Source: Nematostella vectensis (Eukaryota; Cnidaria; Anthozoa; Actiniaria; Edwardsiidae). From it: 64,000 nucleotides of DNA. Both the position numbers and the translations under genes were made by a program. This document shows positions 45,301 through 56,700 of the stretch, one piece after another. The notes beneath the pieces are model-generated. The model was given only the letters and a program-made list of their open reading frames with translations. It was not told the DNA's origin and made no database searches. The stretch spans positions 4,765,546 through 4,829,545 of the forward strand of contig NC_064041.1 in assembly GCF_932526225.1 (NCBI RefSeq), given 5' to 3'. The stretch's first letter is position 1. Each line of letters starts with the position of its first letter.

Positions 45301-48300
45301 AGATGGTACATATAAACATAAAACAAATTATGTTTTCATTCATTTACAGGGGTAAAGTCAGGTTTTGCCATAGGGGTAAGAGAGGAGGCAAAAAGGTATA
45401 AAAAAATCTGATAATTCTTCAATAATAAAACAGGGAAAGACCCTAACGTCCCTGTTCCCACCCCTAGATAGATGCCTACTCTTTTATTAATAGATTGTTT
45501 ATAAGGAAAATTAAAAATATAATTACCAGGATGTTAACTCCATTCTGTGCCCTCCTAGATCTTGTAACACTGCAAGGTCAAGGTCACAGAACCCAGCCAG
45601 CATTTCAGGGTTAAACCTTAAAGACAAAAAAGTACCAAAATCAATACAGGAAATGTACTTTATATTTCAGCATGCGCACAGCAATCTTGCACAAGCCAAG
45701 TGCCATTCATTAAAAAACATAGGGTTGGCTGCAATTGCTCCCTTTCCCTACATTCCCTCCATCCTTCTCTCCAGGTGCGTGAGGTCTAACCCTTATCTTC
45801 CCCAGCCATTTTAATGCTCACAGGCTCAGGGTAACCCTTGTCCTGAAGTTTATTGGGGGAAGGTGAGGGGGGGGGGGAGGTGAGGGGTTGCCCCATGTCT
45901 GCCTCCATATAGCATTAAACATGGACATCTCTTTATGTGTCTCACACCTCTCGTTTTGCGTCCTAGTGCCTTTGCGCAGATCCATGTACAGATTATTGGC
46001 AGTGCAGTAGCCAAGCTCCTTAGAGCACTGTAGTGATCCACCATTCACCTGAAATGGAGAAATCGTTTTTTTTTTTTGTATTTTGCTAGGATGGCAAATA
46101 GCAGCTGACAAAGGCCCATTTTAAAGTATTAAACAATACTTTATCAATGCCTTCTTACCTTGTCTGATTTACAAACATCTTTTGTTGAATCTATAAATTT
46201 CTTGACATAACCAAAGTCAGCCTCTGTCCAAAAGCTATTAACCTTCTCTTCATTTCTGGGATCATTATAAAGAATCTGATTAATGAACTGTTGACATCTG
46301 CTTTCAGATAATTTAGTTGCAATTAATGACAGCTATATATAGACTAAAACTACAATACAACACAAAACCTTTGTGTCCAATCAAAATAACATTTTTTCTT
46401 TTTAATTTAGTTATCATTAGTTGACAGGTATCCCTTCCCCCCCTTTTCTTGATACAACATTGAGCTGGGGGGAGTGGGTTGAGGTTTTCCCCCCTTTTCT
46501 TGATACAACATTGAGCTGGGGGGGAGTGGATTGAGGTATACCCCCCCTTTTCTTGATACAACATTGAGCTGGGGGGGAGTGGGTTGAGGTATACCTCCCT
46601 TTTCTCGATACAACATTGAGCTGGGGGGGAGTGGGTTGAGGTATACCCCCCTTTTTTCTTGTTGTTTATAACATATTCAAATTTGAAGAAAGATGGCCCA
46701 TCTTGAATAACATAAGGCAAGGGAGGTAGGTGGTTGTGAGGTATACCCGCCTTTTTCCTTGTCATTATAACCAGTGAACTTACGATGAATAGTGTCTCCA
46801 CCCAGAGGAATCATCACACACTGGCCTCTTGTACCATTTATCAGGAGTAGAACATCTTGACTCATAACCCCAACACTTTGTACTTTCCACAAGTGGAACA
46901 TCCTGGAAATAATCTCATTTAAAATCTATGGTCTTGATCAAATAGAGATGATAGTTAACAAAAGCTCTAACTCTCATGGCCGTTCTAATGTGTATTCTCA
47001 TTGACTCTCAATTAGTTTGAACATGTTTAAATTCTACATGAGAGTTGATGAGAGCTATCACCATTTGATCAAGTGAATAAAAATTAAAGACACTTTTTCC
47101 ATAGCAGTTTTCACAAAAAGTGAAATTTTACATGTAATTACAGATTTAGTGATGGATCCTGGTGTCAATTATTGACTTATACTGATTCCTGGATAAACCC
47201 TTGACCACTCTCAACATGCAACCCTGTGTGAGCTAGAAAGAGTGATAAGAGAGAAAGAGCTCCCATCTCTGCTTGGTCTACAGATAGAGATATATGTAGA
47301 TAATAGCAAGACAAGTTCTACATTTATTTCCTTTGCCTGGCTGAGGAAGAGTACAAACCTAATGAATCTGACTGATGCAGCAAGGTACGCAATCAGTACA
47401 ACATTTGTTTAATCCAGCAATGCTGTTTCCTTTTTCATACAATGCTGACATAACTGTATCTGGGTTTTATAGAATACACCAAAAACTGGAAATCAACTCT
47501 GCCAAATTTTCGTCTTTAATAAGACTTCTTCAGGGCAGACTGAAGAGGGTGAATCGTTACAAGCTTATTTACATCAGAATAGTGGCGCGAGACGCAAAAA
47601 CATTACAACTGACAAAAATGTGCATTTTCTAGAATAGCGCGCGCTATGGATAAAAAGAATTTACACATCTCTACGTGGGTTCCTACTACAAAAAAAGTCA
47701 TCACTATTAAGACCCCGCGGGTAGATAGACTTAAGCCGATAAGCCAACTGGCCTTCCCTTTCCCTAAGCTGAGCCTCAGAGTTACACTTATCTATAAGTT
47801 GTACCATAACATTATTAAGACCTAAATGATTGTCGCAATGAAAATGTTGATAGATAAGGTCATCCTTAACTCTTTCACTAACCGGTAAACTAGGGTACTT
47901 ATTTAACCTACTTTCATGATTATTAAAACGCTTCCTAAAACTATTGATAGTAGACCCTACGTATCGCTTGCTACACATAGAGCAAGTAATTAGATAAAAA
48001 ACTAAATCTGAGTTACAGTCCAAGTCAAAATTAATGACATATTTCTTATTAGTAACTGTACTGCGAAACTCCTGCCCTGTCTTAAGAAAGTTACACACCC
48101 TACACCTTTTACTGCCACACTTACCACAACCTCTAACCTGAGTACTATCCTCTATCTATTTTGTTGGTATCCTCTATCTATTTTGTTGGTGCACTCCTCT
48201 CTTAAAGAAGATAGTACTCAGGTTAGAGGTTGTGGTAAGTGTGGCAGTAAAAGGTGTAGGGTGTGTAACTTTCTTAAGACAGGGCGGGAGTTTCGCAGTA

Positions 48301-49925
48301 CAGTTACTAATAAGAAATATGTAATTAATTTTGACTAGGACTGTAACTCAGATTTTGTTGTTTATCTAATAACTTGCTCTATGTGTAGCAAGCAATACGT
48401 AGGGTCTACTATCAATAGTTTTAGGAAGCGTTTTAATAATCATAAAAGTAGGTTAAATAAGCACCCTAGTTTACCGGTTAGTGAAAGAGTTACTGATGAC
48501 CTTATCTATCAACATTTTCATTGCGACAATCATTTAGGTCTTAATAATGTTATGGTACAACTTATAGATAAGTGTAACTCTGAGGCTCAGCTTAGGGAAA
48601 GGGAAGGCCAGTGGGCTTATCGGCTTAAGTCTATCTACCCGCGGGGTCTTAATAGTGATGACTTTTTTTGTAGTAGAAACCCACGTAGAGATGTGTAAAT
48701 TCTTTTTATCCATAGCGCGCGCTATTCTAGAAAATGCGCGTTTTTGTCAGTTGTAATGTTTTTGCGTCTCGCGCCACTATTCTGATGTAAATAAGCTTGT
48801 AACGATTCACCTTCTTCAGTCTGCCCTGAAGAAGTCTTATTAAAGACGAAAATTTGGCAGAGTCGATTTCCAGTTTTTGGTGTATTGTATTCATTGTTCT
48901 GGTACGAGATCGCGACAGTTTGGGCTTTTTGATTCTATGGGTTTTATAGAATGTGTCATTGATTCAGGGGTGTGGGAGCATAATAAAAATGAATGAGGGC
49001 ATCAACTTTTACTTTAAACCCTGTGTTTTCATGAGGCTATGTTTTGGTTTCTCTTGTTATAAAAATCAAAGGCCTTAAAAATGTATTACAATAACTCAGT
49101 TGAATTACCAAGAATGTTAAACAAAGCCTATCATTTAGGGGAAAAAGTGGGGTAGCCCCCCGCCTCCCTTCCCTTCCCCATCTGTGCAGCCCATGCCACA
49201 GAGCTTCCAAATAATTGTGGAAGTGAATGTAAACCATAACTGTCAACCTCTGAAAATCCCAAGGCTTGAGAATGTTTTGGGGGAAGGGGTGGGGTATATT
49301 CATTTTTGGGGGGAGGGGTGGGTTTAACTTGCAAACAAATCCACTTATAGATCTCACAAAGGTGTTAGATAAATTGCGCTACGCAAGGGAATTTTTGTTT
49401 CAAATATTTTAATAGAGAATAGGCAAAATGATGATTTTCTATAAAATAATTTTTCGGAAGTGATAAAAATCGCTAAAAAGCGGGAGATTCGGTGCTCAAC
49501 ACGGAAGAGCGGGAGAAGGGGTCGAAAATCTTGACACTCCCGCCTAATGCGGGAGAGTTGACAGGTATGGTAAGCTGATAATGAAATAATAATAATTCGC
49601 TGGAATTTGAATCAAGCCAGATGGAAATACGATTACATGAGGCATCTCGAAACTAAAAGCTTTTAAGTTATTAATGTAAACTTATCCCATCCGGATTGAA
49701 CGGATTTTACGGATTTAAAATCCCTCAACTGACCTTGCATTTCTGCGGGTCATGGCATGTTTCCTCGTCTTTCTTGAATTCGTTTGCAAAGAAACTCTGT
49801 TGGTTGCTTTGATGGGTAGTTTCCTCGCTTTCTACAGAGATCTCGCATTCAACAAGATAAGCCAAGCAAAGCGACCATAACAGAAGACGCCGGGGCATGA
49901 ATATTAACGCCGCCATCAAGCTCAA
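39313..49925 (-). CDS. EOGT: EOGT, EGF-domain-specific O-GlcNAc transferase
   Basis: ER-lumen glycosyltransferase (GT61) that adds GlcNAc to Ser/Thr of EGF repeats, as on Notch. Seventeen exons join in phase: 49734-49925, 46784-46902, 46159-46297, 45948-46048, 45527-45616, 45189-45295, 43995-44098, 43736-43831, 43431-43502, 43087-43176, 42357-42431, 42041-42099, 41792-41819, 41317-41408, 40431-40478, 40020-40074 and 39313-39447. The product is 533 residues (human 527). Exon 1 encodes a signal peptide ([18 protein letters not shown]). Diagnostic segments are [78 protein letters not shown] and [16 protein letters not shown]. The C-terminus lacks a KDEL-like retention signal. Intron 1 holds a Penelope-like insertion. 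Two earlier in-phase Met codons make the exact start uncertain by a few residues. Confidence 0.96.
40977..41306. mobile_element. MITE, CAGGCCCGTACCCAGG ends, in EOGT intron 14
   Basis: Left end CAGGCCCGTACCCAGGGGGG and right end CATGGGTACGGGCCTG are inverted repeats. The interior matches 13309-13602 and includes a C run and a (CA)n tract of about 25 bp. Its right end is only 10 bp from the donor of exon 14. Confidence 0.82.
41893..42099 (-). repeat. About 57-bp tandem copies of the EOGT exon 12 end
   Basis: Read on the minus strand, the exon 12 end (CATCTCACTGAAGATTGCAA, then AGTTTTCCTG|GTGAGTAGC) is followed by two imperfect copies, TTATCTCACTGAAGATTTAA with AGTTCTCCTGGGGAGGTAGC and TTATCTCACTAAAGATGCCA with AGTATTCTTGGGGAGTAGC. 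Only the first copy keeps a good donor. The copies lie in intron 12. Confidence 0.82.
44724..45136. mobile_element. MITE with TAAGGCCTGGATAAACA ends in EOGT intron 6
   Basis: The left arm TAAGGCCTGGATAAACACGC, then AAACATGTTTGTCAAACATT, is mirrored by AATGTTTGACAAACATGTTT and GCATGTTTAGCCAGGCATTTA on the right. Internal words GGCTAAAC / GTTTAGCC and CAAATGTTT recur several times. It is 413 bp and non-coding. Confidence 0.82.
46430..46665. repeat. About 57-bp tandem array in EOGT intron 2
   Basis: Four units, each with TTGATACAACATTGAGCTGG (or TCGATAC), a G run, AGTGGGTTGAGGT and a C run. A degenerate related stretch continues to about 46755. It shows no exon-derived sequence, unlike the array in intron 12. 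Confidence 0.9.
47661..48098 (-). pseudogene. Penelope-like GIY-YIG endonuclease fragment, left arm
   Basis: The frame reads 145 codons and includes [20 protein letters not shown] followed by [11 protein letters not shown], the GIY-YIG nuclease core in the Penelope variant (YL-x(n)-YVG), and a conserved C-terminus ending CSRNPRRDV. The reverse transcriptase that normally precedes it is missing, so this is a 5'-truncated retroelement copy. It is intact as far as it goes. Confidence 0.85.
48275..48698 (+). pseudogene. Penelope-like GIY-YIG endonuclease fragment, right arm
   Basis: Nearly identical to the left-arm fragment in reverse orientation. Its open part begins at Met 48381. The upstream matching region (from about 48275) contains an in-frame TAG near 48339 where the left arm has a sense codon. 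Differences between arms are few, so the two arose together or recently. Confidence 0.82.
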
Positions 49926-50749
49926 TGTAGAAGTAGACTCATGAAAAGTGCTAAAGGAAAATAATCTTCACATTCTGCGTATAAAAGCTTTGGGTTTTAG
50001 AATAAATGGGGACATTCTAAAAAGTTTTCGCTACTGTTTGAAACTTTGTACAGAAAACAGGGTAAAACATTGGGCCCCAAGCCTCACGGCCATGTAGCTA
50101 CGGCAAGTCGCTGGACAGCGGGATTACACATTTCGCGCGTTGTGTTTGTAATTTCTTAGAATGTTTCTTTTTTTAACTAAACTTGAAATTGCTCTCTAAT
50201 ATCCAACCCCTACACTCCTATTTCCTTATTAAGCTAAAGCAATATGAATTTGGTGATGTCATAAAATATAAATTCCTTTGTCAGTTCCTGGAGTTTTGTT
50301 GCGGCGATAACACCTTAAAAGGGTGTTCCACAAACATGCGTACATTAGCACCATGAGGTCATTAAGACCTTCACCAACGCCCTCTACTAGCCACGCTTCT
50401 TCGCTGAAATAGAGATGAAACCGACTTTCCTTGGGCGTAATATCACTTCCGGTCATTATTCGTAAAAAATATCGGAAGTATATAAAATACAGAGGTCTCG
50501 TCCTTTCTCAACCAATCAGCGCGCTTGGCTGAAGATAACCTCTACACAGCTTGAAAGAATGCGCCAAAAGCCTCAGGAAATTCTGACCTAGAACGCAAAG
50601 ATTGAATGAAATCCTCCGAGAATCTAAAAGGAATGGGTGCATGATTGATTTATGCTCCGATTTCCAACAAGCTCCTAGAGAAAGATACAAATCAGGTGCC
50701 AGTATCGAGCTATTATTCGCTTACTTTTACTACAACCCCGTCTGTCATA
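49926..50749. promoter_or_regulatory. Divergent promoter region EOGT / receptor gene
   Basis: 824 bp separate the two start codons on opposite strands. No TATA box or repeat family is identified with confidence. The receptor frame is open for 35 codons above the chosen ATG, so its transcript could start further left. Confidence 0.4.
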
Positions 50750-53700
50750 ATGTCAGCGCTAAACATTACTAAAAAGATTAGAAGTATTTGGATATCTTTT
50801 ATGATTGTTACAATAGCTTTACAAAGCTGTGAAGGTGAACTCTCAAGCGTAACTCGGCACACGCTTCGATCAGACACGTTTGAAATAGCGAAAACTTCAA
50901 ATGAAAGTTGTATATTGGATTCTTGTGGCTATTATGGAGGAATTCAGCGGCTTCTTACTTCAGCAACCGAACCATTGCCCGTGAACCCGTGCCTTTGTGA
51001 GTGCGTTTCGCCACTCTCTACCTTATACAGCAAAACCAGTAAATGCACACGAGATGAAGCGATTCTTGCTGATAAAGATGGTAAGATTCATTGTTTAGTA
51101 TATGTTAAGTGTTGAATACATTATTTGAAAGCCTGCTAGCCGGATGAAGGGAAAGAACTGTGCTTATTTTGATTCGCCTCTAATCTTGTGGAAGTTTAAA
51201 TCATAGCCTCTCCTCTTAAAGTAGAAACATATTTTGGCTGATGATAATAGGGATGTCATTTTTCAAGAATAATTTTTCATGAATGTAAAATAAAAGCACC
51301 ATTCACTATGAAAAAAATTACTTACATTTCTTCACTTATTCCTGTGGCCAGGAGAGAGAGGTATGCGTCAGTGTTAGTCTCGAATACCCCCCCCCCCCAC
51401 AGGATTTGAGACTGGTGGCTGTGCACTAGACTAATGGACCCCCCTATCTCTAGTTAAAGGGGGTGGATATTTTTCCATACCCATCTAAGACCTTGTCCCC
51501 ACATATCCGTTTTAGTTTGAAAATGCAACCTTTTTATTCCGTTTTCAAAAAGATCAGCATCCAAACGAAGCGTTTTCATTTTGATATGACCCGTCCCCAC
51601 GAAAACGCAGAAACGATACAAAAACGATAAAATGCTCTACAGCGCATGCGTAGACCCACTATTTTGCTTGTTTACATCGCGCGCGCAAATCGAATCACGC
51701 CATCATTTTCGAAAGGTTCCGTTTTCCTCCATCCCCATGACATAGGGGATCGATTTCACATTGTTTCACTCTGGAGATGGTTTTCAAAATGTTCCGTTCT
51801 CGGTCGTCGTTTTCGCGTTTCCATGTGGACGATACCCGTATCCGTAACAAAAAGGTTGCGTTTTCAAACAAAAACGGATACGTGGGGATTTCCACCCCCA
51901 TAATAGGCCTATTTTGTGAATTTCTAGGTGTGGCCCTAATAGTGGGTATTCAAATTTGCCATCATGCCCTCTGTTCTTATTCACCATCACCCTGTACCAC
52001 ACCTGCTGAAATTCCAATTTCCAGCTTTTTGTAATGGTCACCAGATTTTAAAATTTACATCAGAAAGGAAACTTAATTGGTTTATTAAAGGGATAATGTC
52101 ATGGGTTTTCTTGTGGCCAGAGATTACTTAACCATTAAAACCCCAATAGGAAATGTTATGGTTCTATCTACAACATAGACCTTTTATTTCAGAGCAGTAG
52201 CAGGGGGTGGGCAATGGGGGCATGTGCCCCCCAATTTTTTCAAGAATTATAAGAAAATGATCAGTAGGGACATGGTTGTGACCCCCCCCCCCCCAATATT
52301 TTCCTACTGTTTCTGTATTGTGCCCTCCCCCCCCCCACCAAATCTTACGTGTCCTACTACGGCTCTGTATTTGGCCTCTATTTTTAAAATCCATCAGGTC
52401 AGTTCTGTTAATAAAGTTTTCATTTTGTTTTTTCCCCTTCCTAGTAAGATGCAATGTCTCTTTCAAAGATGTACCAAATGGTACCTTGAAAACACTTGAT
52501 TTAAGTGTGCGCCAGTCTCTTCTGCTAGACTACTCTGAGTCTTGTGAGAGCATCGAGGATGTCCAGTGGTCTTTTTACTCCAACTTGGCTTGGGTCAATA
52601 GTACGGAGAGAGTCTTCAGAATACGTGAGAGGAAGAGGGGGAATGGAAGAAGAAGAAATGTTAAAGTTCGCCTCCAGGTATCACTTCAGGTAGTTTTACT
52701 ATTTCTAAAATAATATGCACCCATGGAAGATAAATAGATAAGAAGATTGTTGAAACAATCTTAAAAGTCTAGAGATAATATGGAGAACAAATCTTTGATT
52801 TTCTGTACTATCAAGAATTTCTTATTTTGATCATGTGTAGGCTAAATTGTAGCCAGAAAAAATTTAAGAAAATCAATACAAAAAAAATCTAGCAAAAAAA
52901 AGTTGTCTGTTTTTTTTTTACAGGTTCAAAACTCCCCAACGATATATGTTAGTGGTTTGCTCATCAAAGTTACCTTCTCTTGTGTTAAAAAGAACCAAAA
53001 TACAGAGAAATATTGCTTGGTGTTCAAGGCTAAAGGCACTTACAATTTTCCTTTAACAAAATCGACAAAATCCCAACCAGCGACAATACCTGTTTCAACA
53101 ACCAAGTTCCCTACTGAAGCTCAAACTACAGAATATTTGCAACCTACAAAAACGAGCTTGTCATCAACAGCACCACCACACCCTACAGTTTATCGTTTGC
53201 CATCAACAGAGTCTATAAACAATGTAAGTTAACTACTAGAAGCGATTTAGTGAACAACTGGATGTAATTATTTGGTATGGTTGGTGGTGACATCCCCCCT
53301 TATTACCCCCTCCCCTCTAATCCCTGATTAACACTTCCCCTCCCTACCCCCTCTCAATATAAAAAAACAGTCAAAGAAACAGCTATTTTATGTTTATGTG
53401 TTGAGTATTAAACAAAAAAGATGTCATTGAGAACAACAGGAACAACCAAATCATCATCAGTCAATCATCATCATCATTATTGTCTAGATTGTCTAGATGT
53501 GCTGTGAAAAGAAGTGAAAGTGATCATTAATGATAAGCATTATTTCTTATTTCAGTTTACTGATACTGCTATTTTGCCGACCACCAAAAGTCGGAAGCCT
53601 GCAGCTGGTTACCATAGCGATAAGTCAGGGATCTGGATAGCTGTCACTGCAGGGGTGGTAGCAGTGCTTTTGATCTTGGTCAGTGGCATAATTCTATATT

Positions 53701-56700
53701 GCCTCATCAGAAGACACAAGAAGAACTCCAGGAAAGGTAAGCTATTTTAAAACAACAGGTACAGCTATCCTCACAAAACTCCTATAGTGAATTCACAAAA
53801 AAATACCATCCTTGATGGGAACCCAGTCATCAAGGTCAGCCTAACGAGGCACTCCGAATGACTGAATGACAAGGAAAACACTAAAAATAATTTGCTAGTG
53901 CAGACTCACCATTAAAAAGCATGTTCTTTAACGTGGAATGTTTTGGGGGCTATAATTGCAGTTATCCCAATGTGCATACCCAACCCTGCTTGATAGAAAT
54001 TATCCTTAATTTTCTTTTTTTTTTTTTTTCGGTGGCACACAATAAACCCCCCTCCCCCTCTCCGTTTTTATTCCAAAACCAGAAAAAAAATAGTTTCAGA
54101 TTAAACATAAGGCTAGCAGGCTATCCTTTAAGTAAAGATTGATTTTTGTGATTAATTATTTTATCTGTTTTACTGGCTCATTCTGAGCAAGGCCCTTGTA
54201 AATAAATCCAGTTGTTCTAATCATTGTGTTAGGTGGCGGCAGAAGGGAACAAAGTCCAGCAGGGAATATTCCCATGCATGAGTATGAATATGTACAGTAC
54301 CCCGCCCTTGCCCGCCAGAATGCTCCACAGACACATTACGACTATGCTGACTGTAATGGTAAGTTACCTTACACCCAAGCTTCTCCCAGGCTCCCCACAA
54401 ATTTTAAGATGCGAGGAAGAGGTTTTAACCCTTTTTTCCTTTTAATTACACCTTTTGTTCCAAGCTCGCTCATAGTTGCTACAACAGAAAAAAATGCTCA
54501 AAATAGAGAGAAAGATTTGGCTACCAAGGTACAGTAATGGTGAATAACTGTTAAATTTCTATAATTTTCTCAAAGCATGTTTTAGTGGTTTCAATTTAGT
54601 GTTCAGTAAAGCTAGAGAATGAATTGAAAATATGAATCATAGTATGCAAGGGATTATTTAAGTAGACTTCATTCTACAGGGCCAAAGTAGGGGGTGGGGC
54701 ACCGGGAGCATGTGCACCCCCCCCCCCCCCAATATTTTAATAAATTTTTAGGAAACGACCAGTAGGGGTGTGTCCGTGCCCCCCTCCCCAACATTTTCTT
54801 AACAGGGCTTCTGGAATTACGCATTTGTGCGGAAGCGCGTAATTTGGCTTTTTTCGCGTAATCCGCGTAATCCACAAATTTCCGCGTAATCTTGAAATTT
54901 TGAAAGACAAAACATTTAATTGCGCAGCTTATGTGTTCTTTTAGGGTTGTTACCTCTATTTCTCGTGAAAAAAAAATATATTCTTCGTAAGAGTGCGATA
55001 TTTCGAACTGAATTTCGAAAACAAATAAAATGACTAGGCGTTCTTTGCTAAACCGCGAAGGCCTAGGACTAATAATAAAATACCTTTTTTAATTGGCTGG
55101 TGGCTAGGAGCCAATGAAAACTTAACTAAGATATTTTCACGCAAAGAATTAACCTTTTCAAGTTATTTCGTGCTTTCCTTCGGTACAAAATGGAGTTTGG
55201 GCGTAACAGTTGATATTCCGTGTAATTTAGCGCGTAATTCAGTAAAGAATCCCGCAAAATTTTGATTTTATAGAAAAATGTATTGCATAACCCCGCGTAA
55301 TTTAACGCTTAATGATTGATTTTCCGAATAATTTAGCGCGTAATTTAGCCAAGAATCCCGCGTAATTTTGAGTTTTTTTCCGCGTAATTCCAGAAGCCCT
55401 GTCTTAATGATTTTGTATTGTGTCCCCCCACCCCAATCTTATGTGGCCTGCTACTGCTATGTTCTATGATAAAGGGGATTATTGAAGATTGTGCTAGAGA
55501 CTAGTTGCTCCCGGGCTTTAAATCAGGGCCAAGTTGTTGCATGCACCCTCTCTTGAGATTCGTTCACTTTGCTATTAGGTATTTCTTGTGCAAAAACATT
55601 TGAACCAAGGGAAGGGAATTTATAAACCCTTCTTATTGCTGTAGAAATTTCATTCTAATAGCTATCTCTGTCCCACAAGTGGCAAGTGGTCCAATGTACG
55701 AGAGAGGACCTGGCAACAAGCTCATCATACGGACACCTGGACAAAGCATGAGCTCACTCAACCGCTCAAACACCTCTATGGATGAAAGCTCACATGGCGA
55801 GGTAAAACCTTCTGCACCGGCGTGGATTGAATCATATAATAAGCACAAGCAAGCTTCTCGCTCCACTTTGGATTCCAACGAACTTTATGAGGGACGCGAT
55901 CCGGAGCAGATATCACCTCCTAGAGGGGAATATCAGGAGTTAATCAATGATGGGGCAACTAATGGGGCAGGTTATACGCCTTTGAGGGAATCGAAGAAAG
56001 ATAAGGGTGGTTACCAAGCATTGTTGCGACCAAGTGAAGAGGTAAATCTTTGAAAATGGTGCCAATATTTTCTTTATGTCAATATTTTCTTTATGAGCTG
56101 TGTTGCACAGCTCTGCTAGGTAAAGTGTTTCAGTCACATGCAACGCAACCTTAGTATAATGTGTCACACCACCTTATGTGTAATACGTCATGCCACAGTA
56201 CATTTTACAGTACAGTACAGTACAGTATGTATCATGTGTCACGCCAACTTATGTGTTATGCGTCACACTAACTTACCTTATGTATCATGTGTCACACCAA
56301 CTTATTATAATGCATCACACCACTTTATTATCATGTGTCACGCCACCTTATTATAATGCATCACACCACTTTATGTATAATGTGTCACACCGCCTTATTA
56401 TAACGCGTCACGCCACTTTATGTATCCTGTTTCAAGCCACTTTATGTATAATGTCTCACACAACATTATGTGCAATGCGTCACGCCACTTTATGTATAAT
56501 GTGTCACACAACATTATGTGCAATGCGTCACGCCACTTTATGTATAATGTGTCACACGAACTTATTATAATACGTCACGCCACCTTATCCTGTTTCACGT
56601 AACCCACACATTCTCATAATATCTTCATTCCAGATCGACCCGTCCGGTTATGTGCACATGCCAAGCGTCAAACGTCCCCACCCTCCCCCTAACACTCGCG

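Larger units (their letters stand above)
47476..48937. mobile_element. Palindromic pair of Penelope-like element 3' ends
   Basis: Two copies of one sequence lie head to head: left arm (minus sense) about 47476-48149 and right arm (plus sense) about 48208-48888, with a short unique centre. Each encodes the GIY-YIG endonuclease end of a Penelope-like retroelement; the reverse transcriptase is absent from both. The whole unit is flanked by TGGGTTTTATAGAAT (47461-47475 and 48938-48952), a 15-bp target-site duplication. It lies in EOGT intron 1. Confidence 0.88.

Noticed and set aside
56190-56570. 126-codon frame of repeated CVTPTY / CHTTLCAMRHA type
   Set aside because: Reading of the intron 6 minisatellite of the receptor gene.
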